Of a DNA stretch of 32,016 bases, positions 1 to 11,430 are shown one piece after another. The position numbers and the translations under genes are program-made. Source of the DNA: Aquabacterium sp. (GTDB lineage: Bacteria; Pseudomonadota; Gammaproteobacteria; Burkholderiales; Burkholderiaceae_C); assembly GCA_004322345.1 (NCBI GenBank), contig SCTQ01000316.1, positions 1 to 32,016 of the forward strand. The letters run 5' to 3'. The first letter of the stretch is position 1. The number at the start of each line of letters is the position of its first letter. The notes beneath the pieces were generated by a model. The model was not told where the DNA came from. It made no database searches and saw only the letters and a program-made list of their open reading frames with translations.

Positions 1-806
1 GGCTCGTTGACGATCTTGTCGACCAGGCCCAGGGCCTTCAGGCGATGCGCCGTGATGCCCAGGGCCTCGGCCGCGTCGGCCGCGCGCTCGGCGGTCTTCC
101 ACAGGATCGACGCGCAACCCTCGGGCGAGATCACCGAGTACACCGAGTACTGCAGCATCAGCACCTGGTCCGCCACGCTGATGGCCAGGGCGCCGCCGGA
201 GCCGCCCTCGCCGATGATGGTGGCGATGATGGGCACTTCCAGGCGCGACATCTCGAAGATGTTGCGTCCGATGGCCTCGGACTGGCCGCGCTCCTCGGCG
301 CCGATGCCGGGATAGGCGCCCGGGGTGTCGACGAAGGTGAAGACCGGCAGGCCGAACTTCTCCGCCAGCTGCATCAGGCGCAGCGCCTTGCGGTAGCCCT
401 CGGGCCGCGACATGCCGAAGTTGCGCGCCGCACGCTCCTTGGTGTCGCGCCCCTTCTGGTGGCCGACGACCATGCAGGCCTGGCCGTTGAAGCGCGCCAG
501 GCCGCCGACGATGGAGAGGTCATCGGCGAAATGGCGGTCGCCGTGCAGTTCCTGGAAGTCGGTGAAGATTTCCTCGACGTAGTCCAGCGTGTAGGGGCGC
601 TGCTGGTGGCGGGCGATCTGCGTCACCTGCCAGGGCGTGAGGCTGGAGTAGATCTCCTTGGTCAGCTGCAGGCTCTTCTTGCTCAGGCGGTCGATCTCCT
701 CGGAGATGTCCACCGCGGATTCGGTCTGCACGTAGCGCAGCTCTTCGATCTTCGTTTCGAGTTCGGAGATGGGTTGCTCGAACTCGAGGAAGTGTCTCTT
801 GCTCAT
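1..806 (-). CDS. accA: Acetyl-CoA carboxylase carboxyltransferase subunit alpha (partial, C-terminus beyond left edge)
   Basis: AccA forms, with AccD, the carboxyltransferase that moves the carboxyl group from biotin on AccB to acetyl-CoA, giving malonyl-CoA for fatty acid synthesis in the cytoplasm. The minus-strand frame from ATG at 806 starts [17 protein letters not shown] and includes the family signatures [42 protein letters not shown] and [12 protein letters not shown]. About 268 codons are visible; the family is near 320 residues, so the last 50 or so lie outside the window. The upstream neighbours cysS and the alkA-like gene point the same way, but a 164-nt spacer with hairpins separates this gene from them. 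It could therefore have its own promoter. Identity is certain from the motifs. Confidence 0.96.
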   Translation of the reverse strand, partial: MSKRHFLEFEQPISELETKIEELRYVQTESAVDISEEIDRLSKKSLQLTKEIYSSLTPWQVTQIARHQQRPYTLDYVEEIFTDFQELHGDRHFADDLSIVGGLARFNGQACMVVGHQKGRDTKERAARNFGMSRPEGYRKALRLMQLAEKFGLPVFTFVDTPGAYPGIGAEERGQSEAIGRNIFEMSRLEVPIIATIIGEGGSGGALAISVADQVLMLQYSVYSVISPEGCASILWKTAERAADAAEALGITAHRLKALGLVDKIVNE

Positions 807-837
807 GATGTTTGCACCCCGCTGTCCGAGTACGTCC

Positions 838-890
838 AGCGACCCTCCGGGAGGGTCGGCCCCGGCTGGGGGCGGCCCGGCGCTCGAGGC
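838..890 (-). repeat. Hairpin-rich GC repeat, divergent copy upstream of accA
   Basis: The spacer between the alkA-like gene and accA holds a perfect stem GACCCTC/GAGGGTC (841-847 with 851-857) followed by a CCCC-GGCT-GGGG element. Read on the minus strand, its order of short blocks (GAGCGCC, GGCCGCCC, AGCCGGG, then a C-run/G-run hairpin) resembles the repeat copies at 28739-28830 and 31905-31984. The match is by eye and imperfect. Alternatively it is simply an attenuator-like hairpin in the accA leader. Confidence 0.4.
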
Positions 891-970
891 CTGGGCAAGT
901 CAGAGAAGCGTTTCATGCTTCGTGGTCCTTCCACGCGTCGACCTTGATCAAGCAGGCCGGACAGTCATTG

Positions 971-1642
971 TCAGTACTCGACGGGCAGCGGGTCAAGGCT
1001 GCGCCAGAGATACCAGGTGGCGACCGATCGGTACGGCGCCCAGGCTTCGCCGACTTCGCGGGCTTCCGCACGCGACACCGGCTCGCCGCTGAAATAGTTC
1101 AGGCTGATGCCCTTCAACAGGCCCAGGTCGTCCAGCGGCAGGACGTTCGGGCGCATGAGGTGGAAGATCAGGAACATCTCGGCCGTCCAGCGGCCGATGC
1201 CGCGGATGGCGACCAGTTCCTCGATGATGGCCTCGTCGTCCATCTGCGACCACTGGCGCACATGCACGCTGCCTTCGGTGAAATGCCCGGCGAGGTCGCG
1301 CAGGTATTCCACCTTGCGCGCGGACAGGCCGGCGGCGCGCATCGCGGGGACGTCCAGCTGCAGGATGCTCGCCGGCGCCAGGCGGTGCGAAGGCGCGTCG
1401 ACCAGGGCCGCGAAACGCTCCCACACCGCCTGTGCCGCCTTCACCGAGATCTGCTGCCCGACGATGGAGCGAGCCAGCGTCGTGAAGGCATCGCCACGGC
1501 TTTGCAGCCGCGCCTCGCCGAACTCGGGGATGAGCTTGCGCAGCACGCGATCGCGCTTGCTCAGGTGGCGGCACGCCTCGTCCCAGTATGCGGGCGTGAC
1601 GGCCTTGCTTGCGGCATCCGCCGCCTTGGAACGCGATACCAC
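971..1642 (-). CDS. AlkA-type DNA-3-methyladenine glycosylase (HhH-GPD family)
   Basis: The 223-residue protein is predicted to excise alkylated bases such as 3-methyladenine by hydrolysing the N-glycosidic bond, the first step of base excision repair. It carries a helix-hairpin-helix at about residues 143-156 (LVAIRGIGRWTAEM) followed by PLDDLGL, whose Asp172 matches the catalytic aspartate of HhH-GPD glycosylases. No [4Fe-4S] cysteine cluster is visible, which argues against endonuclease III or MutY. The start is GTG at 1642, with a GAGGA-like ribosome site just upstream, 10 nt after the cysS stop, so the two are probably cotranscribed. It lacks the N-terminal domain of E. coli AlkA and is nearer the short Bacillus or yeast MAG type. 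Confidence 0.88.
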   Translation of the reverse strand: MVSRSKAADAASKAVTPAYWDEACRHLSKRDRVLRKLIPEFGEARLQSRGDAFTTLARSIVGQQISVKAAQAVWERFAALVDAPSHRLAPASILQLDVPAMRAAGLSARKVEYLRDLAGHFTEGSVHVRQWSQMDDEAIIEELVAIRGIGRWTAEMFLIFHLMRPNVLPLDDLGLLKGISLNYFSGEPVSRAEAREVGEAWAPYRSVATWYLWRSLDPLPVEY

Positions 1643-1652
1643 TTGGGCGTCC

Positions 1653-3044
1653 TCAGTTGCGCACCCAGGTCGTGCCCTGGGCGGAGTCCTTCAGCACGAC
1701 GCCCTGGGCAGCGAGTTCCTGACGGATGCGGTCGGCCGCGGCGAAGTCCTTCGCCTGCTTGGCCGCGTTGCGTTGTGCGATCAATTCGTCGACCTGCGCG
1801 TCCGCCAGGCCACCGGCCGCGGCACCCGTCTGCAGGCGCAGGAAGTCGCGCGGGGGCTGCTGCAGCACGCCCAGCAGTCCGGCGAGCTTCTTCAGCAGAC
1901 CCGCCGTCGCGGCGGACTTGCCACGGTTGACCTCGGAGGCCAGCTCGAACAGCACGGAGCAGGCCAATGCGGTGTTGAAATCCTCGTCCATCGCGGCCTT
2001 GAAGCGCGCGGCATGCGGCTCGGTCCAGTCGATCTGCACGCTCTCGTCGGCCGCCACGCCATCCAGCGCGGTGTAGAGGCGGCGCAGCGCGCCGCGTGCG
2101 TCGTCCAGGCCGGCGTCGCTGTAGTTGAAGGGGCTGCGGTAATGGGTGCGCAGCACGAAGAAGCGCACCGTCTCGCCGTCATAGGACTTCAGCACGTCGC
2201 GGATGGTGAAGAAGTTGCCCAACGACTTCGACATCTTCTCGTTGTCGATGTTGAGGAAGCCGTTGTGCATCCACACGCGCGCGAAGCCCTTGCCGCTGGC
2301 GCCTTCACTCTGCGCGATCTCGTTCTCGTGGTGCGGGAACTGCAGGTCCAGGCCGCCGCCATGGATGTCGAACTCCTCGCCCAGCAGCGAACAGGCCATG
2401 GCCGAGCACTCGATGTGCCAGCCTGGGCGGCCGGTGCCGTAGGCGGACTCGTATTTGGCCTCGGCGGGCTCCTCGGCCTTGGCGGCTTTCCAGAGCACGA
2501 AGTCCAGCGGATCCTGCTTGCCCTGGTCCACCGCGACGCGCTCGCCGGCGCGCAGCTGGTCCAGTGACTTGCCGGAAAGCTTGCCGTAGCCCTCGAACTT
2601 GCGCACCGCGTAGTTCACGTCGCCGCCGGGCGCGCGGTAGGCGAGGCCCCGCTGCTCCAGCTTCCCGATGAGGTCCAGCATCTGGCCGACGTAATCGGTG
2701 GCGCGCGGCTCGTGCGTGGGGCGCTCGACGCCCAGCGCATCGAGGTCCTCGTGCATGGCCGCGGTCATTTCGGTGGTCAGCTGGCGCAGCCCGATGTTGC
2801 GCTCAACCGCGCGCTTGATGATCTTGTCGTCGATGTCGGTGATGTTGCGCACGTAGGTCACGCGCAGGCCCGACGCCCGCAGCCAGCGCTGCACGATGTC
2901 GAACACGACCATCATGCGGGCATGGCCCATGTGGCAGAGGTCGTAGACCGTCACGCCGCAGACGTACATGCGCACGTGGCCCTGCTCCAGAGGCGCGAAC
3001 GGTTCTGCTTGGCGCGTCAGACTGTTGTGGATGCGCAGGGTCAT
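1653..3044 (-). CDS. cysS: Cysteinyl-tRNA synthetase
   Basis: This class I aminoacyl-tRNA synthetase charges tRNA-Cys in the cytoplasm. The 463-residue protein has the HIGH signature as HMGH at residues 38-41, the zinc-ligand Cys29 within YVCGVTVYD, the [12 protein letters not shown] zinc region and the KMSKS loop near residues 269-273 ([11 protein letters not shown]). The length matches the family (E. coli 461). The frame stays open upstream to 3299, but ATG 3044 gives [11 protein letters not shown], the normal N-terminus; the 85 extra codons would run through the promoter spacer shared with the TPR gene. The alkA-like gene follows after 10 nt. Confidence 0.97.
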   Translation of the reverse strand: MTLRIHNSLTRQAEPFAPLEQGHVRMYVCGVTVYDLCHMGHARMMVVFDIVQRWLRASGLRVTYVRNITDIDDKIIKRAVERNIGLRQLTTEMTAAMHEDLDALGVERPTHEPRATDYVGQMLDLIGKLEQRGLAYRAPGGDVNYAVRKFEGYGKLSGKSLDQLRAGERVAVDQGKQDPLDFVLWKAAKAEEPAEAKYESAYGTGRPGWHIECSAMACSLLGEEFDIHGGGLDLQFPHHENEIAQSEGASGKGFARVWMHNGFLNIDNEKMSKSLGNFFTIRDVLKSYDGETVRFFVLRTHYRSPFNYSDAGLDDARGALRRLYTALDGVAADESVQIDWTEPHAARFKAAMDEDFNTALACSVLFELASEVNRGKSAATAGLLKKLAGLLGVLQQPPRDFLRLQTGAAAGGLADAQVDELIAQRNAAKQAKDFAAADRIRQELAAQGVVLKDSAQGTTWVRN

Positions 3045-3262
3045 CGAGGCGGGGGAGCGGGGCAGGCCGCAAGCGGTGAGGCGCCGGGTCTGTCGAGGGA
3101 AAACGCGGGAAGAGGCAGCCTTGCAGAAGGGATCGCCGCAGGGGGCCTCAGATACAATCGTTGCAGTATATCCGTCGGGTCCGGCGACCGGCTGTTCGTG
3201 GCGCCTGAGGCTGATGTGCAGTTCATCGGCTCGGATAGAACTCACCAAACGCTCATACCTAC
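3045..3262. promoter_or_regulatory. Divergent promoter spacer between cysS and the TPR gene
   Basis: This 218-nt spacer must carry promoters in both directions. It is less GC-rich around 3150-3175. On the plus strand TACAAT (3153-3158) matches a -10 element at five of six positions, and on the minus strand TATACT (3170-3165) also matches five of six. Neither has a convincing -35 hexamer at 16-18 nt, so the assignment is tentative. Confidence 0.35.
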
Positions 3263-4375
3263 ATGCTGCAGCCAACGTCTTCCAGCTCCTCCATTGCATC
3301 CTTCAAACCGCTGATCAAGCGCCTCGCCGCCGCTGCCCTGCTCAGCCTCAGCTTCGGCGCCGCGATGGCCGACGAAGTGGCCGAGGTCCAGCGACTGATG
3401 TCCTCGGGCCGGGCGACGGAAGCCCTGCAGCGGGCCGATCAATACCTCGCGGGCAAACCGCGCGATCCGATGATGCGCTTCCTGCGCGGGCTGAGCCTGT
3501 CGCAGCTGGGCCGCAACGCCGAGGCGATCACGACCTTCACGAAGATCACCGAGGACTACCCGGAGCTCCCCGAGCCCTTCAACAACCTGGCCGTGCTCTA
3601 CGCCCAACAGGGCCAGTACGACAAGGCGCGCACGGCCCTCGAGATGGCCATCCGCACCAATCCCAGCTACGCGACCGCCTACGAGAACCTGGGCGACGTC
3701 TACGCGAAGCTGGCCAGCCAGGCCTACTCCAAGGCACTGCAGATCGACACCCGCTCCGCGGTCGCGCCCAAGCTGGCGATGATCCGGGACCTGTTCCCGA
3801 AGGACAAGAACTCGATCACCGCGGTCGCTGCGGCGACGACGCCTCCGCCCGCACCGGCGCCGGCTGCGCCTGCCCCGGCAGCCACCCCGGCGCCGGTTCC
3901 CGCCGCGACGAAAACCGCGCCGCCTGCGCCGCCCACGACCGTTGCGACGGCCCCCGCCCCCAAGGCGCCGCCGGCCGCCACGCCGACCCCGGCGCCGAAG
4001 CCCGAGACCAAGCCTGAAGCCAAGCCTGCCGCCAGCGGCGACTCGCCCGGCGACGTCGAGAGCGCCGTCCAGGCCTGGGCCCAGGCCTGGAGCCGCAAGG
4101 ACGTGGACGCCTACCTGTCCTCCTATGCCCGCGACTTCGACGGCGGCAAGACGCGCAAGGCCTGGGAGCAGGAGCGGCGCGCGCGCATTGCGGGCAAGCG
4201 CAGCATCTCGGTGAAGCTCTCCGGCGTCCAGGTTCGCGTCAACGGCGACAAGGCGACGGCGTCCTTCCACCAGGACTACAAGGCCGACAGCCTCAGCGTG
4301 TCCAGCGCCAAGACGCTGGAGCTCGTGAAGACGGCCAACGGCTGGGTCATCGTCAAGGAGAGCACCGGCTCGTGA
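3263..4375 (+). CDS. Secreted TPR protein with Pro/Ala-rich linker and NTF2-like C-terminal domain
   Basis: The 370-residue protein starts with a signal peptide (hydrophobic [16 protein letters not shown], probable cleavage near residue 36). Tetratricopeptide-like repeats follow over roughly residues 40-170 (for example [20 protein letters not shown] and [13 protein letters not shown]). Next comes a long Pro/Ala/Lys linker at about 190-265 and a C-terminal NTF2/SnoaL-like domain ([20 protein letters not shown] to VIVKEST). TPR domains usually scaffold protein contacts. The same kind of C-terminal domain occurs in the next gene, an L,D-transpeptidase whose start overlaps this stop, so a periplasmic partner role in cell-wall cross-linking is a reasonable inference. 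The exact function is unknown. Confidence 0.85.
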   Translation: MLQPTSSSSSIASFKPLIKRLAAAALLSLSFGAAMADEVAEVQRLMSSGRATEALQRADQYLAGKPRDPMMRFLRGLSLSQLGRNAEAITTFTKITEDYPELPEPFNNLAVLYAQQGQYDKARTALEMAIRTNPSYATAYENLGDVYAKLASQAYSKALQIDTRSAVAPKLAMIRDLFPKDKNSITAVAAATTPPPAPAPAAPAPAATPAPVPAATKTAPPAPPTTVATAPAPKAPPAATPTPAPKPETKPEAKPAASGDSPGDVESAVQAWAQAWSRKDVDAYLSSYARDFDGGKTRKAWEQERRARIAGKRSISVKLSGVQVRVNGDKATASFHQDYKADSLSVSSAKTLELVKTANGWVIVKESTGS

Positions 4376-5811
4376 CGCCTCCCCGCTACGGTGGCCGGCG
4401 CGATGCATCCCTGCTCGCCCGGCTGGCGGCGCTCCTGACGGGCGCCGCCTTTGTTTTTGTGCCGGCCAATGCGCTGGGCGCAGCCAAGCCGGCCGCGGCG
4501 GCGGGCACGGTTGTACACGCGCGCACCCACGCCAAGCCGTCGCGTGCCGCGGCCCAGTTGCCGCGCCCGGCCGCGCGGCTGGACAAGGCAGCAGCACGCC
4601 GCAGCACGGCCATCCATCCGACGGGCAACCGCCAGCGTCTGGTGTCCGGCGCCGCAGCCCCGCGCAGCGCAGGTCCCGCCAGCCCGGCCGAGAAACGCGC
4701 CTCGGCGGAAGCGCGACTGCTGGAGATCTACCGGTTGATCGGTGCGGGCCTGTCCAGGGAAGCGCTGGACAAGGCAGCTGCGCTGGTCGCGGACGTGCCG
4801 AACTTCCAGTTGGCCCAGCTGACCTACGCCGATCTGCTGACGGCGCGCACCAGCGCCCTGCCGAACTTCGGGGCCGTGCCCAACCCGCAGCAGCTGCAGG
4901 AGATGCAGAGCACGCGCCTGACGCAGCTACGCGAGGAGGCCGCCCAGCGCCTGCATGCGCTGCGCGAACGCCCCCCGGCCGGCGCGATCCCGCGCCAGTT
5001 CATCGAACTGCCCCGCTCCACCCAGCACGCGATCGCCGTGGACGCCAGCCGCTCGCGGCTCTACCTGTTCGAGAACCAGCCCGACGGGCCCCGGCTGATC
5101 GCCGACCACTACGTCTCGCTGGGCCGCCTGGGCGTGGACAAGACCATCGTCGGCGACCAGCGCACGCCGCTGGGCGTCTACTTCATCACCAACCGCCTGG
5201 ATGGCCGCCAGCTGGCCGACTTCTACGGCACCGGCGCGCTGCCGCTGAACTATCCCAACGAGTACGACCGCCGCCTGGGCAAGACCGGCAGCGGCATCTG
5301 GCTGCACGGCGTGCCCACCGAGAGCTATGCACGCAGCCCGCACAGCACCGACGGCTGCGTGGTGCTGTCCAACGAGGACCTCAATGCCGTCATCGGCCTG
5401 GTCAAGCCGCGCACGACGCCGGTGCTGATCGCGCAGAAGATCGACTGGGTGCAGCAGCGCGACATCGCAAGCCAGCGCACCAGCCTGCGCAACGTGATCG
5501 AGGGTTGGCGCAGCGCGCGCATCGTCGGCGACGTGCAGCGCACGCTGTCCTTCTACGCCTCGCTCAACCCTGCCAATCCGCAGGACCTGAGCGAGCGCAA
5601 GCAGCAAGTCGAACGCGACATCGGCAGCCTGCGCGGGCGGCGCACCCATATCAAGGACCTCTCGATCCTCACCTGGAACGACAAGACCCCGCTGATGGTG
5701 GTCACCTTCGGCGAGGTGATAGAAGGTGAACGCACCGGCCCCGTGAAGCGCCAGTACTGGAGCCAGGAAGGCGGTATGTGGAAGATCTTCTACGAAGGAG
5801 TCATCGGATGA
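4372..5811 (+). CDS. L,D-transpeptidase (YkuD domain) with NTF2-like C-terminal domain
   Basis: L,D-transpeptidases form 3-3 peptidoglycan cross-links or attach proteins to peptidoglycan in the periplasm. The 479-residue protein has a basic, hydrophobic N-terminus (RRDASLLARLAALLTGAAF) acting as signal peptide or anchor. A variable region follows, then the YkuD domain at about residues 220-345. Catalytic His312 lies in IWLHGVP and nucleophile Cys329 in STDGCVVLSNED. An NTF2/SnoaL-like domain occupies about 375-479 (RSARIVGDVQRTLSFYASL to KIFYEGVIG). The start is GTG 4372, overlapping the preceding stop (GTGA), so translation is probably coupled; no in-frame ATG lies nearby. It ends in an ATGA overlap with ppiA. 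Confidence 0.93.
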   Translation: MTPPRYGGRRDASLLARLAALLTGAAFVFVPANALGAAKPAAAAGTVVHARTHAKPSRAAAQLPRPAARLDKAAARRSTAIHPTGNRQRLVSGAAAPRSAGPASPAEKRASAEARLLEIYRLIGAGLSREALDKAAALVADVPNFQLAQLTYADLLTARTSALPNFGAVPNPQQLQEMQSTRLTQLREEAAQRLHALRERPPAGAIPRQFIELPRSTQHAIAVDASRSRLYLFENQPDGPRLIADHYVSLGRLGVDKTIVGDQRTPLGVYFITNRLDGRQLADFYGTGALPLNYPNEYDRRLGKTGSGIWLHGVPTESYARSPHSTDGCVVLSNEDLNAVIGLVKPRTTPVLIAQKIDWVQQRDIASQRTSLRNVIEGWRSARIVGDVQRTLSFYASLNPANPQDLSERKQQVERDIGSLRGRRTHIKDLSILTWNDKTPLMVVTFGEVIEGERTGPVKRQYWSQEGGMWKIFYEGVIG

Positions 5812-6371
5812 ATCGAAACCTGGTGCGTGCGCTCGTCGCCGCCGCGGCCTTCGGGCTGGCCGGCATGGCCGGCGCCCAGACCGTCAGGATCGCCACCAGC
5901 GAAGGCGACGTCCTCATCAAGCTGGACGCCGAGAAGGCGCCGAAGACGGTGGCGAATTTCCTCGCCTACGTGAAGACCGGGCAATACGCAGGCACGATCT
6001 TCCATCGCGTGATGCCGGGCTTCATGATCCAGGGCGGCGGCTACACCGCCAACCTGTCTGAGAAGCCCACCAGGCCGCCCATTCCGCTGGAGAGCGCCAA
6101 CGGCCTGAAGAACCGGCGCGGCACCATCGCGATGGCGCGCACCGCCGCGCCGGACAGCGCGACGGCCCAGTTCTTCATCAACCTCAAGGACAATGGCTTC
6201 CTGGACGCCAACGGCTCGCCGCGGCCCAATGGCTATGCGGTCTTCGGCCAGGTGATCCAGGGTATGGACGTCGTCGACAAGATCGCCGCCGTGCGCACCG
6301 AAGCCCTCGGTCCGCACGAAGCCGTACCCGTCACGCCCGTGACGATCAAACAAGTTACCGTGGAGAAATGA
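5808..6371 (+). CDS. ppiA: Periplasmic peptidyl-prolyl cis-trans isomerase (cyclophilin type)
   Basis: This cyclophilin catalyses proline isomerisation during folding of exported proteins. The 187-residue protein begins with a signal peptide ([23 protein letters not shown], cleavage before QTVRI), followed by a full cyclophilin domain with [15 protein letters not shown] and the [19 protein letters not shown] active-site region. ATG 5808 is chosen because it follows a GAAGGAG ribosome site, overlaps the upstream TGA as ATGA, and yields the signal peptide; an in-frame ATG 30 nt upstream lies inside the transpeptidase gene. The cytoplasmic paralogue starts 2 nt after its stop. Confidence 0.94.
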   Translation: MNRNLVRALVAAAAFGLAGMAGAQTVRIATSEGDVLIKLDAEKAPKTVANFLAYVKTGQYAGTIFHRVMPGFMIQGGGYTANLSEKPTRPPIPLESANGLKNRRGTIAMARTAAPDSATAQFFINLKDNGFLDANGSPRPNGYAVFGQVIQGMDVVDKIAAVRTEALGPHEAVPVTPVTIKQVTVEK

Positions 6372-6372
6372 G

Positions 6373-6876
6373 ATGACTGCAACCGTCGAACTGCAAACCA
6401 ACCATGGCGCCATCCGCCTGGAACTGGACGATGCCAAGGCCCCCAAGACCGTCGAGAACTTCCTGTCCTACGTGCGCAAGGGCCACTACGACGGCACCGT
6501 GTTCCACCGCGTGATCAAGGGCTTCATGATCCAGGGCGGCGGTTTCCAGCCGGGCCTGAAGCAGAAGCCCACCGACGACCCGATCGAGAACGAGGCCAAC
6601 AACGGGCTGAAGAACGAGCACTACACGATCGCGATGGCTCGGACATCGGACCCGCACTCCGCCTCGGCCCAGTTCTTCATCAACACGAAGGACAACGGCT
6701 TCCTGAACCACAGCGCACCGTCCGCCCAGGGCTGGGGCTATGCCGTGTTCGGCAAGGTCGTCTCCGGCAAGGAAGTGGTCGACGCGATCGAGAAGGTCAA
6801 GACCGGCCGCAGCGGCTTCCACGACGACGTGCCCACCACCGACGTGGTGATCGAGCGCGCCGTCGTCGTCGAGTAA
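6373..6876 (+). CDS. ppiB: Cytoplasmic peptidyl-prolyl cis-trans isomerase B
   Basis: This is a cyclophilin acting on cytoplasmic proteins. The 167-residue protein has no signal peptide and the full cyclophilin core: [15 protein letters not shown], the conserved [19 protein letters not shown] segment and [15 protein letters not shown]. The length matches E. coli PpiB (164). It lies directly behind ppiA (2-nt gap) and is similar to it throughout, so the pair looks like a tandem duplication with one copy exported. lpxH follows after 28 nt. Confidence 0.95.
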   Translation: MTATVELQTNHGAIRLELDDAKAPKTVENFLSYVRKGHYDGTVFHRVIKGFMIQGGGFQPGLKQKPTDDPIENEANNGLKNEHYTIAMARTSDPHSASAQFFINTKDNGFLNHSAPSAQGWGYAVFGKVVSGKEVVDAIEKVKTGRSGFHDDVPTTDVVIERAVVVE

Positions 6877-6904
6877 ACGCCCTGCGCGCAACGAAGGCTG
6901 GCGG

Positions 6905-7681
6905 ATGAGCGCGGGCCTTGCCCCCCCTCCGCTTGCCGTCTTCGAGGCGCCGGCGCACTGGCGGTCGATCGAGTTCCTCTCCGACCTGCACCTGTGCGTC
7001 GACACGCCCCGCACGCTGGATGCGCTCAGGCGCCACCTGCGGTCCACCGATGCCGATGCCATCGTCGTACTCGGCGACCTGTTCGAGGTCTGGGTGGGCG
7101 ACGACGTCCGCTTCAGCCCCTTTGAGCAGGCATGCATGCAGGTGCTGCACGAGGCGTCGAAACACCACTACCTGGCCTTCATCGCAGGCAATCGCGACTT
7201 CCTCGTCGGCGAGGATTTCCTGCACGACGCCGGCATGCAAGGCTGGGCCGATCCCACGCTCCTGAAGGCCTTCGGGTCATCGGTGCTGCTGACGCACGGC
7301 GACGCGCTGTGCCTGTCGGATACCCGCTACCAGCAGTTCCGCCAGCAGGTGCGTGGTGCCGCGTGGCAGACGTCCTTCCTGTCCCAGACGCTGGCCGAGC
7401 GCCAGGCACAGGCCAGACAGATGCGTGACGCCAGCGAACAGGGCCGCGAACACCAGACGAGTTGGGGGGACATCGACGTGCCCTGCGCCCTTTCCTGGTT
7501 GGACGCGGCGGGAAGCGGGCAGATGATCCACGGCCACACGCACCATCCCTCGCACGATCGCCTGGACAGCGGGCACGCGCGCTGGGTGCTCAGCGACTGG
7601 GATTTCGAAGGCTCCGAGCCACGCGCCGACGTATTGCGCTGGACAGCCGCCGGCATCGAACGCCGGCAGCCTGCCGGCTGA
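6905..7681 (+). CDS. lpxH: UDP-2,3-diacylglucosamine diphosphatase
   Basis: LpxH hydrolyses UDP-2,3-diacylglucosamine to lipid X and UMP, the fourth step of lipid A synthesis, at the inner face of the cytoplasmic membrane. The 258-residue protein has the calcineurin-like metallophosphatase motifs in order: SDLHL (metal ligands Asp and His), GDLFEVWVGDD, AGNRDFLVG, THGDALC and GHTHHPS. The length is slightly above the usual 240, mostly from a longer N-terminus. ATG 6905 follows a GAAGG-like ribosome site. The order ppiB-lpxH is common in beta- and gammaproteobacteria and supports a shared transcript. Confidence 0.95.
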   Translation: MSAGLAPPPLAVFEAPAHWRSIEFLSDLHLCVDTPRTLDALRRHLRSTDADAIVVLGDLFEVWVGDDVRFSPFEQACMQVLHEASKHHYLAFIAGNRDFLVGEDFLHDAGMQGWADPTLLKAFGSSVLLTHGDALCLSDTRYQQFRQQVRGAAWQTSFLSQTLAERQAQARQMRDASEQGREHQTSWGDIDVPCALSWLDAAGSGQMIHGHTHHPSHDRLDSGHARWVLSDWDFEGSEPRADVLRWTAAGIERRQPAG

Positions 7682-7691
7682 AGTGCCGGCC

Positions 7692-8486
7692 ATGCCCGTG
7701 TTCGACTGGCTGCGGCGCAGGCGCGAGCAGCGCGTCCTGCAGCAGCGGCCGATACCCGACGCGCTGTGGGAACTGGTGATGCTGCGCCATCCCTTCCTGC
7801 AACGGCGCAGCGCCGAGGACCTCGGTGAACTCCGCCGCCTCGCCACCCTCTTCCTCGATGCGCAGCGTTTCCAGACCCTCGGCCCGCTGACCCTTACCGA
7901 CGAGATGGCCGTGACCATCGCCGCCCAGGCCTGCCTTCCCGTCCTCCGGCTCGGGCTGCATTGGTACGACCGGCTGACCGGCATCGTCGTGCGCCCGCAC
8001 GAGTTGGCCGTCGCAGGCGAGGTGATGGACGAGGACGGTGTCGTGCATCAGCACGATGACGTGCTCGCGGGCGAGGTCAACTACGCAGGCCGGGTGCTGC
8101 TGTCGTGGAACGACGTGCAGCAAGCCAGCGAACTCGCGACGATGGAGCCGGATGCACCCGTCTACAACGTCGTGATCCACGAGTTCGTGCATCTGATGGA
8201 CATGCGCACCGGCTGGGCCACAGGACTGCCGCCCATCGAGGACCGCGACCTGCGCCGACGCTTCGCACAAGTGCTGGAGGCGAGCTTCGAGGCGTTCTGC
8301 GACCGGGTCGACGCGGGCGAGGAGGACGTGATGGACGAGTACGGCACCGAGGGGCTGGACGAGTTCTTCCCCATCGCCAGCGAAGCCTTCTTCGTCAGGC
8401 CGCATGCCTTGCGAGAGGTCGATGCCGGGCTCTATCAGGTGCTGGCGGAGTTCTACCGCCAGGACCCCGCAGCGAACCGGGAATGA
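7692..8486 (+). CDS. mtfA: MtfA-family zinc metallopeptidase (M90)
   Basis: In E. coli, MtfA is a cytosolic zinc peptidase that binds the glucose repressor Mlc. Whether that role applies here is unknown, since no Mlc or PTS gene is visible. The 264-residue protein has the HExxH zinc motif at 163-167 (HEFVHLMD) and a downstream Glu231 in SEAFFVRP that fits the third ligand region. ATG 7692 is chosen because it gives almost exactly the E. coli length (265); an in-frame GTG at 7683 would add three residues. The gene lies 10 nt behind lpxH and is probably the last of the plus-strand run. No plus-strand terminator with a T-tract follows. Confidence 0.88.
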   Translation: MPVFDWLRRRREQRVLQQRPIPDALWELVMLRHPFLQRRSAEDLGELRRLATLFLDAQRFQTLGPLTLTDEMAVTIAAQACLPVLRLGLHWYDRLTGIVVRPHELAVAGEVMDEDGVVHQHDDVLAGEVNYAGRVLLSWNDVQQASELATMEPDAPVYNVVIHEFVHLMDMRTGWATGLPPIEDRDLRRRFAQVLEASFEAFCDRVDAGEEDVMDEYGTEGLDEFFPIASEAFFVRPHALREVDAGLYQVLAEFYRQDPAANRE

Positions 8487-8512
8487 AAAGGGCCGCGCGA
8501 TTGCGCGGCCCT
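8486..8512 (-). terminator. Rho-independent terminator of clpSA
   Basis: A perfect 10-bp stem (8489-8498 with 8503-8512) with a 4-nt loop is followed on the minus strand by TTTT, 26 nt after the clpA stop. On the plus strand no T-run follows, so it serves clpA better than mtfA, although it lies between the two convergent genes. Confidence 0.85.
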
Positions 8513-8537
8513 GAGGGAACGGCTGCAGCCGACGGCG

Positions 8538-10834
<2,297 letters not shown>

Positions 10835-10838
<4 letters not shown>

Positions 10839-11191
10839 GCGTTCTCCAGGATGCACTGCAAAGGATGACCAGCACGCCGAGCGGCGGCGGTGACGAGTTC
10901 CACCTTGGTCGCTGCGACGTCCTTCGAGTAGACACCACAGACGCCTCGGCCTTCATTGTGAATCTTCAACATGATCTGAGTTGCCGTCTCAAAGTCACGA
11001 TGGAAGAACTCCTGCAAGGCCAGCACGACGAACTCCATCGGGGTGTAGTCGTCGTTGAGCATGACGACCTGATAGAGCCTCGGCGGTTCGGTCTTCGCGG
11101 TCTCCCGCTCGACCACGACCGCGCCCTGCCCTTCGTCGCCCGAGGGCGCGTCGTCAGGGCCGTTGCTGGCAAGGATGTGGGACGCAAGCAT
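10835..11191 (-). CDS. clpS: ATP-dependent Clp protease adaptor ClpS
   Basis: ClpS binds N-degron substrates and hands them to ClpA. The 118-residue protein has a variable N-terminus of about 37 residues and the conserved core [19 protein letters not shown], with the Asn-Asp pair that contacts the N-terminal residue of substrates. It ends in [17 protein letters not shown]. It overlaps clpA by 4 nt. A TAGAAT hexamer at 11203-11198 on the minus strand could be a -10 element only a few bases before the ATG, which would mean a very short or absent leader. The -35 match is poor, so this is weak. Confidence 0.96.
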
Positions 11192-11276
11192 GAGTCCATT
11201 CTATGAGAGCACGTCCAAATGGTGGTTCCGCACAGGTGCTGGCAAACGAGCCGAAAGCAAGGGCCGAGGCCCCTTC

Positions 11277-11304
11277 TTCCTTATTTGTTAACAAATGCAA
11301 GGAA
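11277..11304. other. AT-rich palindrome in the clpS-csp spacer
   Basis: A perfect 14-bp palindrome (11283-11296, centred on GTTAAC) is flanked by a further inverted pair, TTCCTT (11277-11282) and AAGGAA (11299-11304). It stands out in GC-rich DNA and lies between the divergent clpS and csp genes. A symmetric operator or a hairpin are both possible. I do not recognise it as an FNR site. Confidence 0.5.
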
Positions 11305-11430
11305 GCAAAAGCCGGTCCCGCGACACCCCCTTGTTTCAGACATCGCAGCCGCCGCAGATACGTTCCCATACATCGTGTGTCCGGCATGCACCGGGTTTTG
11401 CGGGCACATTCCGCCAGGCAGGCTGTTGCC

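Noticed and set aside
944-951. TTGATCAA near accA as a possible FNR or Crp site
   Set aside because: The half-sites lack the 4-nt spacer of an FNR box, and no promoter geometry supports it.
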